Counted from the stretch's first letter, positions 16,648 through 25,957 are shown. The stretch is DNA of 64,000 bases from Kibdelosporangium philippinense (GCF_021390435.2 NZ_JAJVCN010000002.1:2294001-2358000); one strand, 5' to 3'. The notes: generated by a model not told the origin, from the sequence alone. A program made the numbers and translations.

Positions 16648-16667
16648 TGCCAACTGTTTCATGCGCG

Positions 16668-16675
16668 GCAGGCGG
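16668..16675. repeat. 8-bp target duplication, left copy (GCAGGCGG)
   Basis: GCAGGCGG directly precedes the IS256-type terminal repeat and recurs right after the other end at 18045-18052. With one copy and the IS removed, the interrupted transposase reads on as GIRLPRM. Confidence 0.88.
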
Positions 16676-18044
16676 GGGAGTGTAAAAATTTCGGTGTAAC
16701 TGTCCAAAGTGGAGGGTACACCTGTGACTGACAGGACGAAGACTCAGGCCACGACGGCGGCCAGCCCGGTGGTGGATGAGAAGCTCGTGGCCGAACTGGC
16801 GAAGCGAGCACAAGCCGAGGGTATGGCGATCAGCGGTGAGGGTGGGCTGATCGCGCAGCTGACCAAGATCGTGCTGGAGTCCTCGCTGCAGGGCGAGATG
16901 GACGCTCACCTGGGCTACGGCAAGCACGACCCGGCCGGCCGCAACGGCGGCAACTCCCGCAACGGCACGCGGGCCAAGACCGTGCTGACCGAGACCGGCC
17001 CGGTCGAGATCACCGTGCCGCGGGATCGGGACGGCTCGTTCGAACCCACGATCGTGCGCAAACGCCAGCGCCGGCTGGACGGCATCGACGGGATCGTGCT
17101 GTCGCTGTCGGCCAAGGGTCTGACCACCGGGGAGATCTCCGCGCATCTGGCCGAGGTGTATGGCACCAGCGTGTCCAAGGACACCATCTCGGCGATCACC
17201 GACCGGGTGCTGGAGGGCATGACCGAATGGCAGAACCGGCCGCTGGACGCGGTGTATCCGGTGGTGTTCATCGACGCGATCCGGGTCAAGATCCGCGACG
17301 GGCAGGTCGCCAACCGGTCGATCTACCTCGCGCTCGGGGTCACCATCGACGGCGACCGCGACATCCTCGGGCTGTGGGCCGGCGAGCACGGCGACGGTGA
17401 GGGAGCCAAGTACTGGCTGCGGATCCTGACCGAACTGAAGAACCGGGGCGTGCGGGACGTGCTCATGCTCGTCTGCGACGGACTGAAAGGCCTGCCCGAC
17501 GCGGTGAACACCGTGTGGGACAAAACGATCGTGCAGACCTGTGTCGTGCATTTGCTGCGCAACAGCTTCCGGTATGCCTCCAAGAAGGACTGGGGCGTGC
17601 TGGCCAAGGACCTCAAACCGGTCTACACCGCACCCAGCGAGCAGGCCGCGCTAGACCGGTTCGCCGAGTTCAGCGAGAAATGGGAACGTAAGTATCCGGC
17701 GATCGTGCGGCTGTGGACCGACGCATGGGCCGAGTTCACCCCGTTCCTGGCCTTCGACGTCGAGATCCGCACGGTCATCTGCAGCACCAACGCCATCGAG
17801 AGCATCAACGCCCGGCTGCGTCGGGCGGTCAATGCCCGCGGACACTTCCCCACCGAGCAAGCCGCACTCAAGTGCCTGTACATGGCCCTGATGGGCCTGG
17901 ACCCGACCGGCAAAGGCCGAGGACGCTGGACCATGCGCTGGAAAGCCGCCCTCAACGCCTTCGACATCGCCTTCGACGGACGCCTGTCCGCCGACCGAAT
18001 CTAACCTTATCAAGATCCAATTACACCGAAAATTTGACAGTCCC
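16676..18044 (+). mobile_element. IS256-family insertion sequence
   Basis: 1369 bp with imperfect terminal repeats. The left end GGGAGTGTAAAAATTTCGG and the reverse complement of the right end GGGACTGTCAAATTTTCGG match at 23 of 27 positions when extended. It is flanked by the direct repeat GCAGGCGG. One transposase fills it. It looks intact and recent, and sits in the 5' flank of the older transposase remnant. Confidence 0.92.
16709..18004 (+). CDS. IS256 family (mutator-type) transposase
   Basis: 431 residues. Typical opening KRAQAEGMAISGEGGLIAQL and GEMDAHLGYGKHD, then the DDE domain: first Asp in VVFIDAIRVKIRDG, second in DVLMLVCDGLKGLPDAV, and VVHLLRNSFRYASKKDWG before STNAIESINARLRRAV. 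Full length with no visible defect. Start codon GTG/ATG near 16709, about 33 bp inside the left repeat. Confidence 0.93.
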   Translation: MEGTPVTDRTKTQATTAASPVVDEKLVAELAKRAQAEGMAISGEGGLIAQLTKIVLESSLQGEMDAHLGYGKHDPAGRNGGNSRNGTRAKTVLTETGPVEITVPRDRDGSFEPTIVRKRQRRLDGIDGIVLSLSAKGLTTGEISAHLAEVYGTSVSKDTISAITDRVLEGMTEWQNRPLDAVYPVVFIDAIRVKIRDGQVANRSIYLALGVTIDGDRDILGLWAGEHGDGEGAKYWLRILTELKNRGVRDVLMLVCDGLKGLPDAVNTVWDKTIVQTCVVHLLRNSFRYASKKDWGVLAKDLKPVYTAPSEQAALDRFAEFSEKWERKYPAIVRLWTDAWAEFTPFLAFDVEIRTVICSTNAIESINARLRRAVNARGHFPTEQAALKCLYMALMGLDPTGKGRGRWTMRWKAALNAFDIAFDGRLSADRI

Positions 18045-18052
18045 GCAGGCGG
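18045..18052. repeat. 8-bp target duplication, right copy (GCAGGCGG)
   Basis: Second copy of the direct repeat flanking the IS256-type element; see 16668-16675. Confidence 0.88.
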
Positions 18053-18889
18053 ATGCCGGTGGTGATGGTCGTGATGCCGCTGTCGGCGAGGATGGCGTCG
18101 AAGGCGGCGGTGTATTTGTTGTCGCGGTCCCGGATCAGATACCGAACAGCTGTGGCTCCGGTGTCCTGGAGATCCATGATGAGGTTTCTGGCCTGTTGAG
18201 TGGTCCAGGCTGCGGTGGGGATGCGCGGTGGCGCTGAGGATGCGGATGCGCCGGGTGGTGTGCTCGATGACGGCGAGGACGAACAGCCTGGCGCCGGTGA
18301 GGGTTCGGACTTCGAAGAAGTCCGCGGCGAGGATGGCGTGTGCCTGGCTGCGCAAGAACGTGGCCCAGGTTTGCTGGTTGCGGCGTGATGCTGGGTCGAT
18401 GCCGTTGGTTTTGAGGATCTCCCACACGGTGGACGGAGCGATCTTGATGGCGAGCGTGGCCAGTTCGCCGTGGATGCGGCGGTAACCCCAGCTCGGATTC
18501 TCGCGGGCGAGCCGGAGAACGAGGGTTTGGATGCTGCGGATGGTGGGCCGTCGGCCGGGTCGTTTCGGCCGAGAGGCTCGGGCGTGGTGACGGCGGAGGA
18601 GGTCACGGTGCCAGCGCAAGACAGTCTCGGGGGAGATGATCAGGTGGAGTTGGCGCAGTGTGGGTCTGGGGATGTGGTGTAGCAGAGCGGCGAGGAATGT
18701 GCGGTCGGGTGGGGTGAGGCGCGGTTTGCTGATTTGTCGTTGCAGGATGGTCAACTGGTGGCGTAGGACGAGGATCTCGATGTCTTTGTCGGTGTTGCTT
18801 GTCGGCAGGAGCCGGAGCAATGCGAACACGCTGGAGAGCGCGAGGTAGAGGGGTCGCAGCACGACGGCGCATCTTGGTGCATTGTCCAC
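18053..18889 (-). pseudogene. 5' part of integrase-type transposase, frameshifted
   Basis: Encodes the N-terminal DNA-binding half and most of the rve catalytic core: VLRHQLTILQRQ, SPETVLRWHRDLLRR, NPSWGYRRIHGELATL, ILAADFFEVRTLTGARLFV. Around 18222 a run of four C shifts the frame: HTTRRIRILSATAHP in one frame, TAAWTTQQARNLIMD in the next; one C less would restore it. It then continues to DSGITTITTGIRLP. The 3' end is at 9591-9857, separated by the IS256-type and serine-recombinase insertions. Dead gene. Confidence 0.85.
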
Positions 18890-18985
18890 CGGCAGGCTTC
18901 ATGAGTGTCGGAGGTGCGCAGGTCAAGGCGTGCGGATGGGGTTGTCGGCACCCACAACGTTCCGTCAAACAATCTGGGAGGGCGC

Positions 18986-20422
18986 GTGAGACGCCTCGCT
19001 TTTGCGTTGACATTGATCCTCGCGGCGTCGCCGGTTGCCGCGGAAACCGGCGACGCCGTTGTCAGCAGAGTCGTGACGTCCGGGCTTGCCGACCCGTACG
19101 AGATCACCTGGGGACCGGACGGATTCATTTGGGCCACGGAGAAAAGCGGCCTGCGGGTGGTGCGGATCGACCCCCAGACGGGTGCGCAGAAAACCGCGGT
19201 GACGATTCCCGACGCGATCCACTCGGCCCAGGACGGGGTTCTGGGCATGGCGTTGCATCCCGGTCTGCTCCACGGGGAGAATTTCGTTTTCGTCGCGTAC
19301 ACTTACGATGTCGACCCCGGCCCAGACGTCGTGCACCAGACCAAGATCGCACGTTACACCTACGACATCCAGTCGCAGCGGCTAGTCCGCCCGGGCGGCG
19401 TGATCATCGGACTGCCTGGCGGCGTCGACCACCAGTCGGCCCGGCTCGTGCTGGGCCCGGACGGCAAGCTGTACTACACCATCGGCGACCAGGGCGCGAA
19501 CCAGTTCGCGGCCAAGTGCGAGCCGAACCTCGCGCAGCGACTGCCGACCGCCGCGGAGGTGCAGGCTCGCGACTGGACTGCCTACCAAGGAAAGGTCCTG
19601 CGGCTCAACCAGGACGGCTCGATTCCGGCCGACAACCCAGTTCTCGCCGGCGTCCGCAGCCACGTCTTCAGCTACGGCCATCGCAACGCGCAAGGCCTTG
19701 TCTTCGGCTCCAACGCAACCCTGTACTCCAGCGAGCACGGGCCCAAGACCGACGACGAGGTCAACATCATCAGCCGTGGCACGAACTACGGCTGGCCTCA
19801 TGTCGCTGGTTTCCGTGACGACAAAGCCTACGTCTACGGCAACTGGTCAGCGGCGCCGGACTGCGAGGAGCTGGCATTCGACGACTACACGATCCCGCCG
19901 TCGGTGCCGCAGAACAAGGAAACCGACTGGCACAGCCGGGACTTCGCAGCTCCTATTAGGACGTTCCACACCGTGCCCAGTGACCACGACTTCAAGGACC
20001 CGAAGTGTGCCGAAAGCAAGATCTGGCACCTCTGCTGGCCGACAGTCGCTCCTGCCAGCCTCGACTACGTCTCCGGCTCACTGCTCATGCCTGTGCTGAA
20101 GGAAGGCACGGTTTATCGGTTGGCTCTCAGCCCAGACGGCAAGAAGGTGACTTCCGTCAAGCCGCTGTGGCGGACCACCAACCGGTACCGCGACACCGCG
20201 ATCAGCCCCGATAGCAAACGGGTCTACGTCGCCACCGACAGCGTCGGCAACACCAAGGACCCTTCCGGGAAACCCACGAACAAGCTGCGGAATCCCGGCT
20301 CGATCCTCGAATTCCGGTTATATAGTACGGCAGCCAGCGCGTCCAGTGACGGGAAGCACACAGTGGACGTTTGGCGACATTGGCCATATTTCGTCATTTC
20401 CGGCCGATTCGCCAGCCGATGA
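18986..20422 (+). CDS. Secreted PQQ-dependent sugar dehydrogenase-type protein
   Basis: 478 residues with a signal peptide (RRLAFALTLILAASPVAAE). The body is a six-blade GSDH/sorbosone-dehydrogenase propeller: GLADPYEITWGPDGFIWATE, GVLGMALHP, GKLYYTIGDQG, FSYGHRNAQGLVF, SSEHGPKTDDEVNII and NYGWPHVAG are family landmarks. Such enzymes oxidise aldoses outside the cell with bound PQQ and calcium. Start GTG 18986 has GGGAGGG upstream; an upstream in-frame start would precede the signal peptide wrongly. Isolated gene next to mobile DNA. Confidence 0.88.
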   Translation: MRRLAFALTLILAASPVAAETGDAVVSRVVTSGLADPYEITWGPDGFIWATEKSGLRVVRIDPQTGAQKTAVTIPDAIHSAQDGVLGMALHPGLLHGENFVFVAYTYDVDPGPDVVHQTKIARYTYDIQSQRLVRPGGVIIGLPGGVDHQSARLVLGPDGKLYYTIGDQGANQFAAKCEPNLAQRLPTAAEVQARDWTAYQGKVLRLNQDGSIPADNPVLAGVRSHVFSYGHRNAQGLVFGSNATLYSSEHGPKTDDEVNIISRGTNYGWPHVAGFRDDKAYVYGNWSAAPDCEELAFDDYTIPPSVPQNKETDWHSRDFAAPIRTFHTVPSDHDFKDPKCAESKIWHLCWPTVAPASLDYVSGSLLMPVLKEGTVYRLALSPDGKKVTSVKPLWRTTNRYRDTAISPDSKRVYVATDSVGNTKDPSGKPTNKLRNPGSILEFRLYSTAASASSDGKHTVDVWRHWPYFVISGRFASR

Positions 20423-20472
20423 CGCCCCTTGTTCAGGGGTAGGCTTTTGTGATTGTGCGAGCTAGGGGAGGC

Positions 20473-20895
20473 ATGCGGTGCGGCAACCCGCGGTTGTCCG
20501 CAGAGATGGCCTGCTTGGTACTCTCAGGATTCATTGCTCTCTATCTCGCAGCCTGCACTAATGACGAACGCGATCATGGGTCGAGTTCGGTGCCGTTCGT
20601 TTCGACTGCGGTAGTCCTGTCTCCGCAAGCCTCCGATCATCATGACCACCACTCCGGCAGTGATGGCTGCGGCTTGCTGATCCATGCTCCCTGCGGGCTG
20701 CACAGTCTTGCCAAATCTCAGAATGTAGCTTTTCTCGCCGCGCTCTTGGCGTGTGTCGTGCTGTTGCTGTTGGCGGCGGGCGACACGTGGCCACACTCGT
20801 CTTCCCAGCGTCGTGTCTATCGAATCCGTCCTCCACCTGATGGTCGCCGGTGTGGGCGTGCCATCCTGCTCTCTGTTTGTGTTGCGCGGACCTGA
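20473..20895 (+). CDS. Small His-rich membrane protein
   Basis: 140 residues from ATG 20473 (AGGGGAGGC upstream; an earlier GTG at 20449 lacks a site). Two hydrophobic segments, LVLSGFIALYLAACT and NVAFLAALLACVVLLLLAAG, flank an extracytoplasmic-looking stretch with SDHHDHHSGSDGCG. The pattern resembles the DUF6153-type small actinobacterial membrane proteins. The His cluster suggests metal binding. Function unknown. Confidence 0.5.
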   Translation: MRCGNPRLSAEMACLVLSGFIALYLAACTNDERDHGSSSVPFVSTAVVLSPQASDHHDHHSGSDGCGLLIHAPCGLHSLAKSQNVAFLAALLACVVLLLLAAGDTWPHSSSQRRVYRIRPPPDGRRCGRAILLSVCVART

Positions 20896-21088
20896 TCTGG
20901 GATCGGCCGCGGCGGTCGGTGACGATCGTGGCTGGTTCGGCCGCGCGATTGGCGTCCGTATCCGGTCACCTCACTTGATCACGCCACTGTCTTGAGCGCC
21001 TGTATCCGCTTGGGACGTCTCGGTGTGCGCCGACTGCTGCGGGTTCATCCGACCTTTCCCGCATCAGTTGTCTCGAGGGACCAGGACC

Positions 21089-22228
21089 ATGAACAGATTT
21101 CTCATGCACACCACCAACACCGGCACCGTCGTGCCGCACCTGTTGGACGCGATCGGGTCCACCACCACGGTCAGCCTGACTCGCCTCACCCGACCCGGTG
21201 AAGCAGACCTGGTGGCGAAATTGGAAAGCGGTAATCCGGGCGGCAGTCTGAAAGACCGCCCCGCCGCGCACATTCTTCGACACGCCGAACGCGCCGGATA
21301 TCTGCGACCTGGCGGTACGATTATCGAATCGTCGTCCGGCAATTTCGGCATCGCGCTGGCGATGTTCGGCGCGGCGCGTGGGTACCGGGTGATCGCGGTG
21401 GTGGACCCGAAGCTGACGCCGACCAACCGAGCACTGTTGGAGGCGTTCGGCGCGCAGATCATCGTGGTAGACGAGCCAGACGATGCCGGCTCATACCACA
21501 AGACCCGCATCGCACTGGCCAACCGGCTGCACCGCGAGATCCCGAACTCGTTTCGGCCCGATCAATGCTTCAACCCGCTCAACAGCGACGCCCACTACCG
21601 CACCACCGCCGAGGAACTGCTCGCCCAATGCGGGCCCGAGCTGTCGGCGATCGTGTGCACGGTGAGCACCGGTGGTCACCTCGGCGGTATCGCCCGCCTG
21701 GTCAAACACCGCGCCCCCCACATCACGATCATTGGGGTCGACGTCGAGGGCTCCACCGTGTTCGGCGGCACCGCCCACCCCTACCTCACCCCCGGAATGG
21801 GATTGAGCTGGACCCCTGCCAACCTCGACGACCTGTCCCGCATCGATGCCGTCTACCAGGTCAGCGACGAGCACGCCTACCGCGCCTGCCGCACCCTGGC
21901 CCGCGCCGAAGGCATCCTGGCCGGCGTGTCCACCGGCGCCGCCCTGATCGTGGCGCTGGCCGCAGCCCTGCACCGTCCGGCAACGCAGCGGGTGGCGCTG
22001 CTGGCCAACGACCGCGGCGAACGCTACCTCACCACAGCCTTCAACGACGAGTGGCTGCGCGCCCACAGCCTGACCACCGACACCAGCGTCGACAGACTGC
22101 GCGCCGCCGCCGACCGGCTGCGGCCCACCTCGACCCGGGTCGCACAGGAATGCGCCAACTACCGACCCGACCTCGCCACCGCACTCGGCACACCCACCAC
22201 CACCCACCTCCCAGCGAACGCGCGATGA
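21089..22228 (+). CDS. SbnA-like PLP-dependent synthase (cysteine synthase fold)
   Basis: 379 residues, fold-type II PLP enzyme. The PLP lysine is in GNPGGSLKDRPA, the phosphate/substrate loop in ESSSGNFGIALAM, and VSTGGHLGGIAR is the glycine-rich PLP phosphate cradle. The SLKDRPA form resembles SbnA, which joins O-phosphoserine and glutamate on the way to 2,3-diaminopropionate, more than CysK. The C-terminal ~60 residues are extra. Coupled to an MFS exporter (ATGA). Product may be a diaminopropionate-containing metabolite; no SbnB partner is visible. Ordinary cysteine synthase is the alternative. Confidence 0.75.
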   Translation: MNRFLMHTTNTGTVVPHLLDAIGSTTTVSLTRLTRPGEADLVAKLESGNPGGSLKDRPAAHILRHAERAGYLRPGGTIIESSSGNFGIALAMFGAARGYRVIAVVDPKLTPTNRALLEAFGAQIIVVDEPDDAGSYHKTRIALANRLHREIPNSFRPDQCFNPLNSDAHYRTTAEELLAQCGPELSAIVCTVSTGGHLGGIARLVKHRAPHITIIGVDVEGSTVFGGTAHPYLTPGMGLSWTPANLDDLSRIDAVYQVSDEHAYRACRTLARAEGILAGVSTGAALIVALAAALHRPATQRVALLANDRGERYLTTAFNDEWLRAHSLTTDTSVDRLRAAADRLRPTSTRVAQECANYRPDLATALGTPTTTHLPANAR

Positions 22229-23517
22229 GCGGCATGATCACCACCCTGCGCCAGCCCGTGGTGTTGCGGCTGTGGCTGGCCCACACCGCCTCGGCGATAG
22301 CCACCGGCATGCTGCCCACCGCACTCACCCTCGCGGTATTGGACCGCCACGACGGGTTCACGGTGCTCGGCCTGGTGCTCGGTACCCGCACCCTCGGCTT
22401 CGTGGCCGGGTCGCTGCCGGCCGGGGTAATCGCCGACCGATACCCCAGGGCCGCCGTGCTCGCCCTGTCCAGCGTGATCAGAGCGGCCGGGGCGGCGATC
22501 GTGGCGATATTCGTCGACCTGCCGATAGTCGCGCCGTGCACCGCCGTGTTCCTGGCCGGCGCGGGCGAAGGGCTGTTCCGCAGCGCCTACCAGGCGTTGA
22601 TCGGCGAGCTGGTGGCCGAGCGGCACCGCCAGGCCGCCAACGCCGCCACCACTCTGAGCCTGCGCGTGTGCCTGGTCGGCGGGCCCACCGCCGCGGTCGG
22701 GCTGTACGCCGCCTCCGGCCGAACGACCAGCCTGCTGCTCGCCGCCGGGCTGTGGCTGCTGGCCGCCGCACTGGCCACGCGGATCGGCGGTGCCCGGCCG
22801 GACCCGACCCGCACCCCCCGCGGGGTGGTGGCCGAGTTCGCCGAGGGACTAGCCGAGGCGCGCAGGCACCGCTGGTTCCTGGCCGGGCTCGGCGCGCTGG
22901 CGGTGTGGCTCGCGCTCGGCGAGGCCGCCAAGTACCTCATGCTGCCGGTGATCGGCCGGGAACGGTTCGGCGGCGACTGGCTGATCGCCGCCTCGCTGGG
23001 CGCCTACTCGGCCGGCGCGATCGTCGGCGCGCTGCTGATGAGCCGCTGGCGACCCCGGCGACCCGGCATCCCAGCGATGATCATGCTGGGCAGCTACGGC
23101 CTGGTGCCACTGACCCTGGCACACGCCCAGCATGCCTGGGTGATCATCGCCTGCTGCGCTGTGGGCGGCACAGGCATCGAGATCTTCAACATCCCCTGGT
23201 TCACCGCCATCCAACGCGAAGTCCCCCAACACCTCCAAGCCCGGGTGTCCTCTGTGGACTTCCTCGTCTCCTACGGCATCAGCCCACTGGGCCTGGCCGC
23301 GCTGCCCGCGGTCATCGACGCCGCCGGCGGGCCGGTCGTGCTCACCACGTGCGGGGTGCTGGTCATCGCCGCCGCCGTCGTGACGCTGGCGGTACCCGGC
23401 ATGACGACCTTCACCGACCGCCGCGCCAGCACCGCCTGCGGCCCCGCACCGACGCCCGCGCACGGCTCGCGGCAGATCAACCAGACAGACAGGCACCAGG
23501 CCACCACGGACGAGTAA
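22225..23517 (+). CDS. MFS transporter
   Basis: 430 residues, about 12 membrane helices. The family loop GVIADRYPRAAVLAL follows helix 2. Resembles DHA3-type exporters of siderophores or macrolides. ATG overlaps the SbnA-like stop as ATGA, so the pair is one translational unit; export of the SbnA-like enzyme's product is a reasonable inference. C-terminal 40 residues are hydrophilic. Confidence 0.82.
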   Translation: MSGMITTLRQPVVLRLWLAHTASAIATGMLPTALTLAVLDRHDGFTVLGLVLGTRTLGFVAGSLPAGVIADRYPRAAVLALSSVIRAAGAAIVAIFVDLPIVAPCTAVFLAGAGEGLFRSAYQALIGELVAERHRQAANAATTLSLRVCLVGGPTAAVGLYAASGRTTSLLLAAGLWLLAAALATRIGGARPDPTRTPRGVVAEFAEGLAEARRHRWFLAGLGALAVWLALGEAAKYLMLPVIGRERFGGDWLIAASLGAYSAGAIVGALLMSRWRPRRPGIPAMIMLGSYGLVPLTLAHAQHAWVIIACCAVGGTGIEIFNIPWFTAIQREVPQHLQARVSSVDFLVSYGISPLGLAALPAVIDAAGGPVVLTTCGVLVIAAAVVTLAVPGMTTFTDRRASTACGPAPTPAHGSRQINQTDRHQATTDE

Positions 23518-23601
23518 CGAGTCCGGTGTGCACCACCAGCAGCTGCGGCCAGATCACCGGAATAGGGCCGACAGATCAAACAGACCCGGCGTGACTGCCG
23601 G

Positions 23602-24000
23602 ATGGTAGCGGTGGACGGCCGCGATCGGCGGCCCCATGGACCAGCACCTGCTGGTCGGCCTCGGCTCCGGGTTCACCCAGGCAACTTCAACCCGGCGACA
23701 ATCGACGAGGCCTACTGGTGTGGCGACACAGCAGCATTCAGCACGCGCCGACTGCTCGCCAGCAACGAAGGCCTGCTGCTCGGTGGCTCATCGGGCGCCG
23801 CCGTCTTCATCGCGCTAGCCGTCGCCCAACGGCTGGGTCCCCATCACAACGTCGTCGCGATGACATCTGACGGGGGCGAGCGCTACCCCTCACCCTGCTC
23901 GGAATCCCGACCCCAACCAGCACAAACCGACTTTGACGACCCCTGCCCTTCCCCGGCGGCCAACTCACACCGTGGCCCGTACGCCCGGCAGGACGTCTGA
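23602..24000 (+). pseudogene. Remnant of a second PLP synthase (C-terminal fragment)
   Basis: The stretch NFNPATIDEAYWCGDTAAF ... LLASNEGLLLGGSSGAAVF and TSDGGERY matches the C-terminal third of CysK/SbnA-type enzymes. The preceding LLVGLGSGF piece (about 23645) is in another frame. No N-terminal two thirds and no PLP lysine are present. It follows the intact SbnA-like/MFS pair, so it may be a decayed duplicate. The 23518-23600 gap holds nothing recognisable. Confidence 0.65.
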
Positions 24001-24142
24001 CGCGCTTGCCGTGCTCAGACATCCGGACGGGCCACCGAGTTGACCTGATCACGAGCGCTGACGAGACTCGGGTAATGCCGACACGTTCCGCTCGGTGACG
24101 CTGTGGGCGAGCTCGCGCGTCGCCGCGAGCGAAGGAGGTGCA

Positions 24143-24559
24143 ATGCAGTCTGATGAGCTCCCGTCGCTGTACGATCGCCTCGGTGGCGTATACAACATTG
24201 CCGCCGTCGTCGACGACTTCATCAATCGGATCATGACCGACGACCGGCTGAACAAGAACCCGGCCGTCGACCAGGCACATCATCGGGTTTCCCCGCCCGG
24301 ATTCAAATACCTCGTCACGGAGATGGTGTGCTCCGCCTCCGGCGGACCACAGCAGTATTCGGGGCGGTCGCTGGGCGACTCGCACCGGCACCTCAACATC
24401 ACCGACGACGAGTGGGCCGCTTTCCTGGATGACTTGCACAAGTCGCTCGCGAAGTTCGAGGTATCGAGCGCGGAGGAGAAGGACCTCGTCGCTATCGTCG
24501 AGAGCACGAAGGATGCGATCGTCGTCGCCCCGCTGCAGTCCAGGCAACCGCCCTTGTAG
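24143..24559 (+). CDS. Truncated haemoglobin (group I-like)
   Basis: 138 residues. The family start SLYDRLGGVYNIAAVVDDFI and the proximal-His region SHRHLNITDDEWAAFLDDL are clear. The conserved PGFKYLVTEMVC block is also present. ATG 24143 has an excellent GAAGGAGGT site. These small globins bind O2 or NO; a role in NO or oxygen stress is usual. Monocistronic. Confidence 0.88.
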   Translation: MQSDELPSLYDRLGGVYNIAAVVDDFINRIMTDDRLNKNPAVDQAHHRVSPPGFKYLVTEMVCSASGGPQQYSGRSLGDSHRHLNITDDEWAAFLDDLHKSLAKFEVSSAEEKDLVAIVESTKDAIVVAPLQSRQPPL

Positions 24560-24693
24560 CCAATGCGGCCGAGAAATAGTCGGCGAACCGGCGCGCGATC
24601 ACCGGATCGAACACCACCTCGCCTTGTGCCAGTTGCAGTTGGTGATACGGGCTCCGCTGGAGCGCCTGGCGTCTCCGTCCGAGGCGGTCCTCA

Positions 24694-25020
24694 CTATGGA
24701 CGATCTGCATCGAGGAGATGACCTTCTGAGGGCCCAGCCGTGTGCTTGGCGCGGTGGGCGTTGTCGACGATGGCGCCGACGATCGTGGGCCATGCGCCGG
24801 GCGGGAAGTCGTGGCCCATGCCTGGAATGAGCAGGAGTCGTGCACCGCTGATGGCGGCGGCTGTCGCTTCACCGCCAGAGTAGTGGCACATGCGGTCCGA
24901 CGTTCCGTGGATGACGACCGTGGGAGCCGTGATCTGCATTACGAGCGTCCAAGGCCCGGGTCCCTCTTCCAGTGGTAGATCTGGCCGTCGCGACGCTCGT
25001 ACGAGGTCGGTGGACGTGCG
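24694..25020 (-). pseudogene. C-terminal remnant of an alpha/beta hydrolase
   Basis: Contains only the end of the fold: ITAPTVVIHGTSDRMCHYS with the acidic-residue strand, and LLLIPGMGHDFPPGAW with the catalytic His. There is no nucleophile elbow or N-terminus, so it is a fragment. The bases between it and the globin gene (24560-24693) include a minus-strand stretch FDPVIARRFADYFSAAL that I cannot assign. Confidence 0.6.
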
Positions 25021-25363
25021 GGGCAAGTCCACACTGTCAGCCGGCCTCACCCGCGTTGCTGGCCTTCTCGTCCCGGCGGCCGACAATGTGCGACCAGCGA
25101 CGCATTATGGTTCTGTGGTGTACGAAATGCCGGAAGCGCGACATTGACCACAAGGCGCCACAGGACAGGCTTGAAGCCCCGCGGCCACATCACTAAACTT
25201 TGCTCTTTAGTTTCTTCCTTTCACATTTATTCCTGACGGGGGTGTCTCGTCGGGACGGGCAGGGAGATGGCGCACCACTCCCGCAGCCAAGCGTAGAGAT
25301 TCTTACGTCCATTTTCCTACTTCTGGTTACGTCCTGACTAGACCATTGGATGGAGAAGAGCTT
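25021..25363. other. Non-coding interval upstream of the lectin gene
   Basis: About 340 bp without a convincing gene. The stretch 25190-25240 is unusually AT-rich for this DNA (CTTTAGTTTCTTCCTTTCAC) and may hold the lectin promoter; no clear -35/-10 pair was found. Confidence 0.4.
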
Positions 25364-25957
25364 ATGGCCAGGAAGGCAAACAAAGTTCTGACCCGAGCGA
25401 CCCTGGGTGCGTTATGCGCACTGTTAGCCGGCGGGATCACCGCCGTCGCCGGTCCCGTCGCGTCCGCGACGCCCGCTGCGCCCGGCCCGGCCGGGGCGGG
25501 CGAGGTCGCGGCGTTCGCGGTGCCGCCGCACAGGATCATCAACCGCAACAGTTACAAGTGCCTGGACATCAAGTACGGCGACACCAGCGAGGGCGCCCAA
25601 TCCGATGAGACGTACGTCGTGCAGCGCCGGTGCGACTACCGGCGCTATAGCCAGATCTGGACCGGTGACTACTACGGCGGCGACGAGTATCTCGTCCGCC
25701 ACGGATACAGCGACAAATGCCTGGATGTGACCGGGGCCTACGACGCGTATCTCGTACTCCACCATTGTGACCACTACCGGGTGACCCAGCGATGGCACAT
25801 CACCGGTGTGGGACGTGGCGACCATGTCTTCTACAACCCCGCCACGGACATGTGCATGGGCGTCTACCGCTCCGACCGCGAGGACGGCGCGTACGTGGTG
25901 ACCGAGTACTGCGACAATTACAAAAAGAACCAGCGATGGTTCGCCGGTCGGGCGTAG
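25364..25957 (+). CDS. Secreted ricin-type beta-trefoil lectin-like protein
   Basis: 197 residues. A Tat/Sec-like signal peptide (ARKANKVLTRATLGALCALLAGG ... VASA, cleaved near residue 40) precedes one beta-trefoil. Three repeats carry the trefoil landmarks: YKCLDIKYG ... SQIW, DKCLDVTG ... TQRWHI and DMCMGVYR ... NQRWF, with the Q-x-W signatures. No catalytic domain, so it is a free-standing carbohydrate-binding protein or small effector. Start ATG 25364; GGAGAAGAG upstream. Confidence 0.78.
   Translation: MARKANKVLTRATLGALCALLAGGITAVAGPVASATPAAPGPAGAGEVAAFAVPPHRIINRNSYKCLDIKYGDTSEGAQSDETYVVQRRCDYRRYSQIWTGDYYGGDEYLVRHGYSDKCLDVTGAYDAYLVLHHCDHYRVTQRWHITGVGRGDHVFYNPATDMCMGVYRSDREDGAYVVTEYCDNYKKNQRWFAGRA

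Larger units (their letters stand above)
9857..16658. mobile_element. Serine-recombinase element (DUF5372 - HTH - small ORF - recombinase)
   Basis: Bounded on both sides by halves of one transposase gene. The boundaries share only the dinucleotide AA (on the minus strand CATG-AA-ACAG on one side, GTCC-AA-CGCG on the other), as expected for two-base serine-recombinase crossover. It carries DUF5372, a helix-turn-helix protein, a ~100-residue protein and a large recombinase that ends 10 bp before the right border. About 3.4 kb of this length is a RIT element inserted later, so the original unit was ~3.4 kb. Confidence 0.75.
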
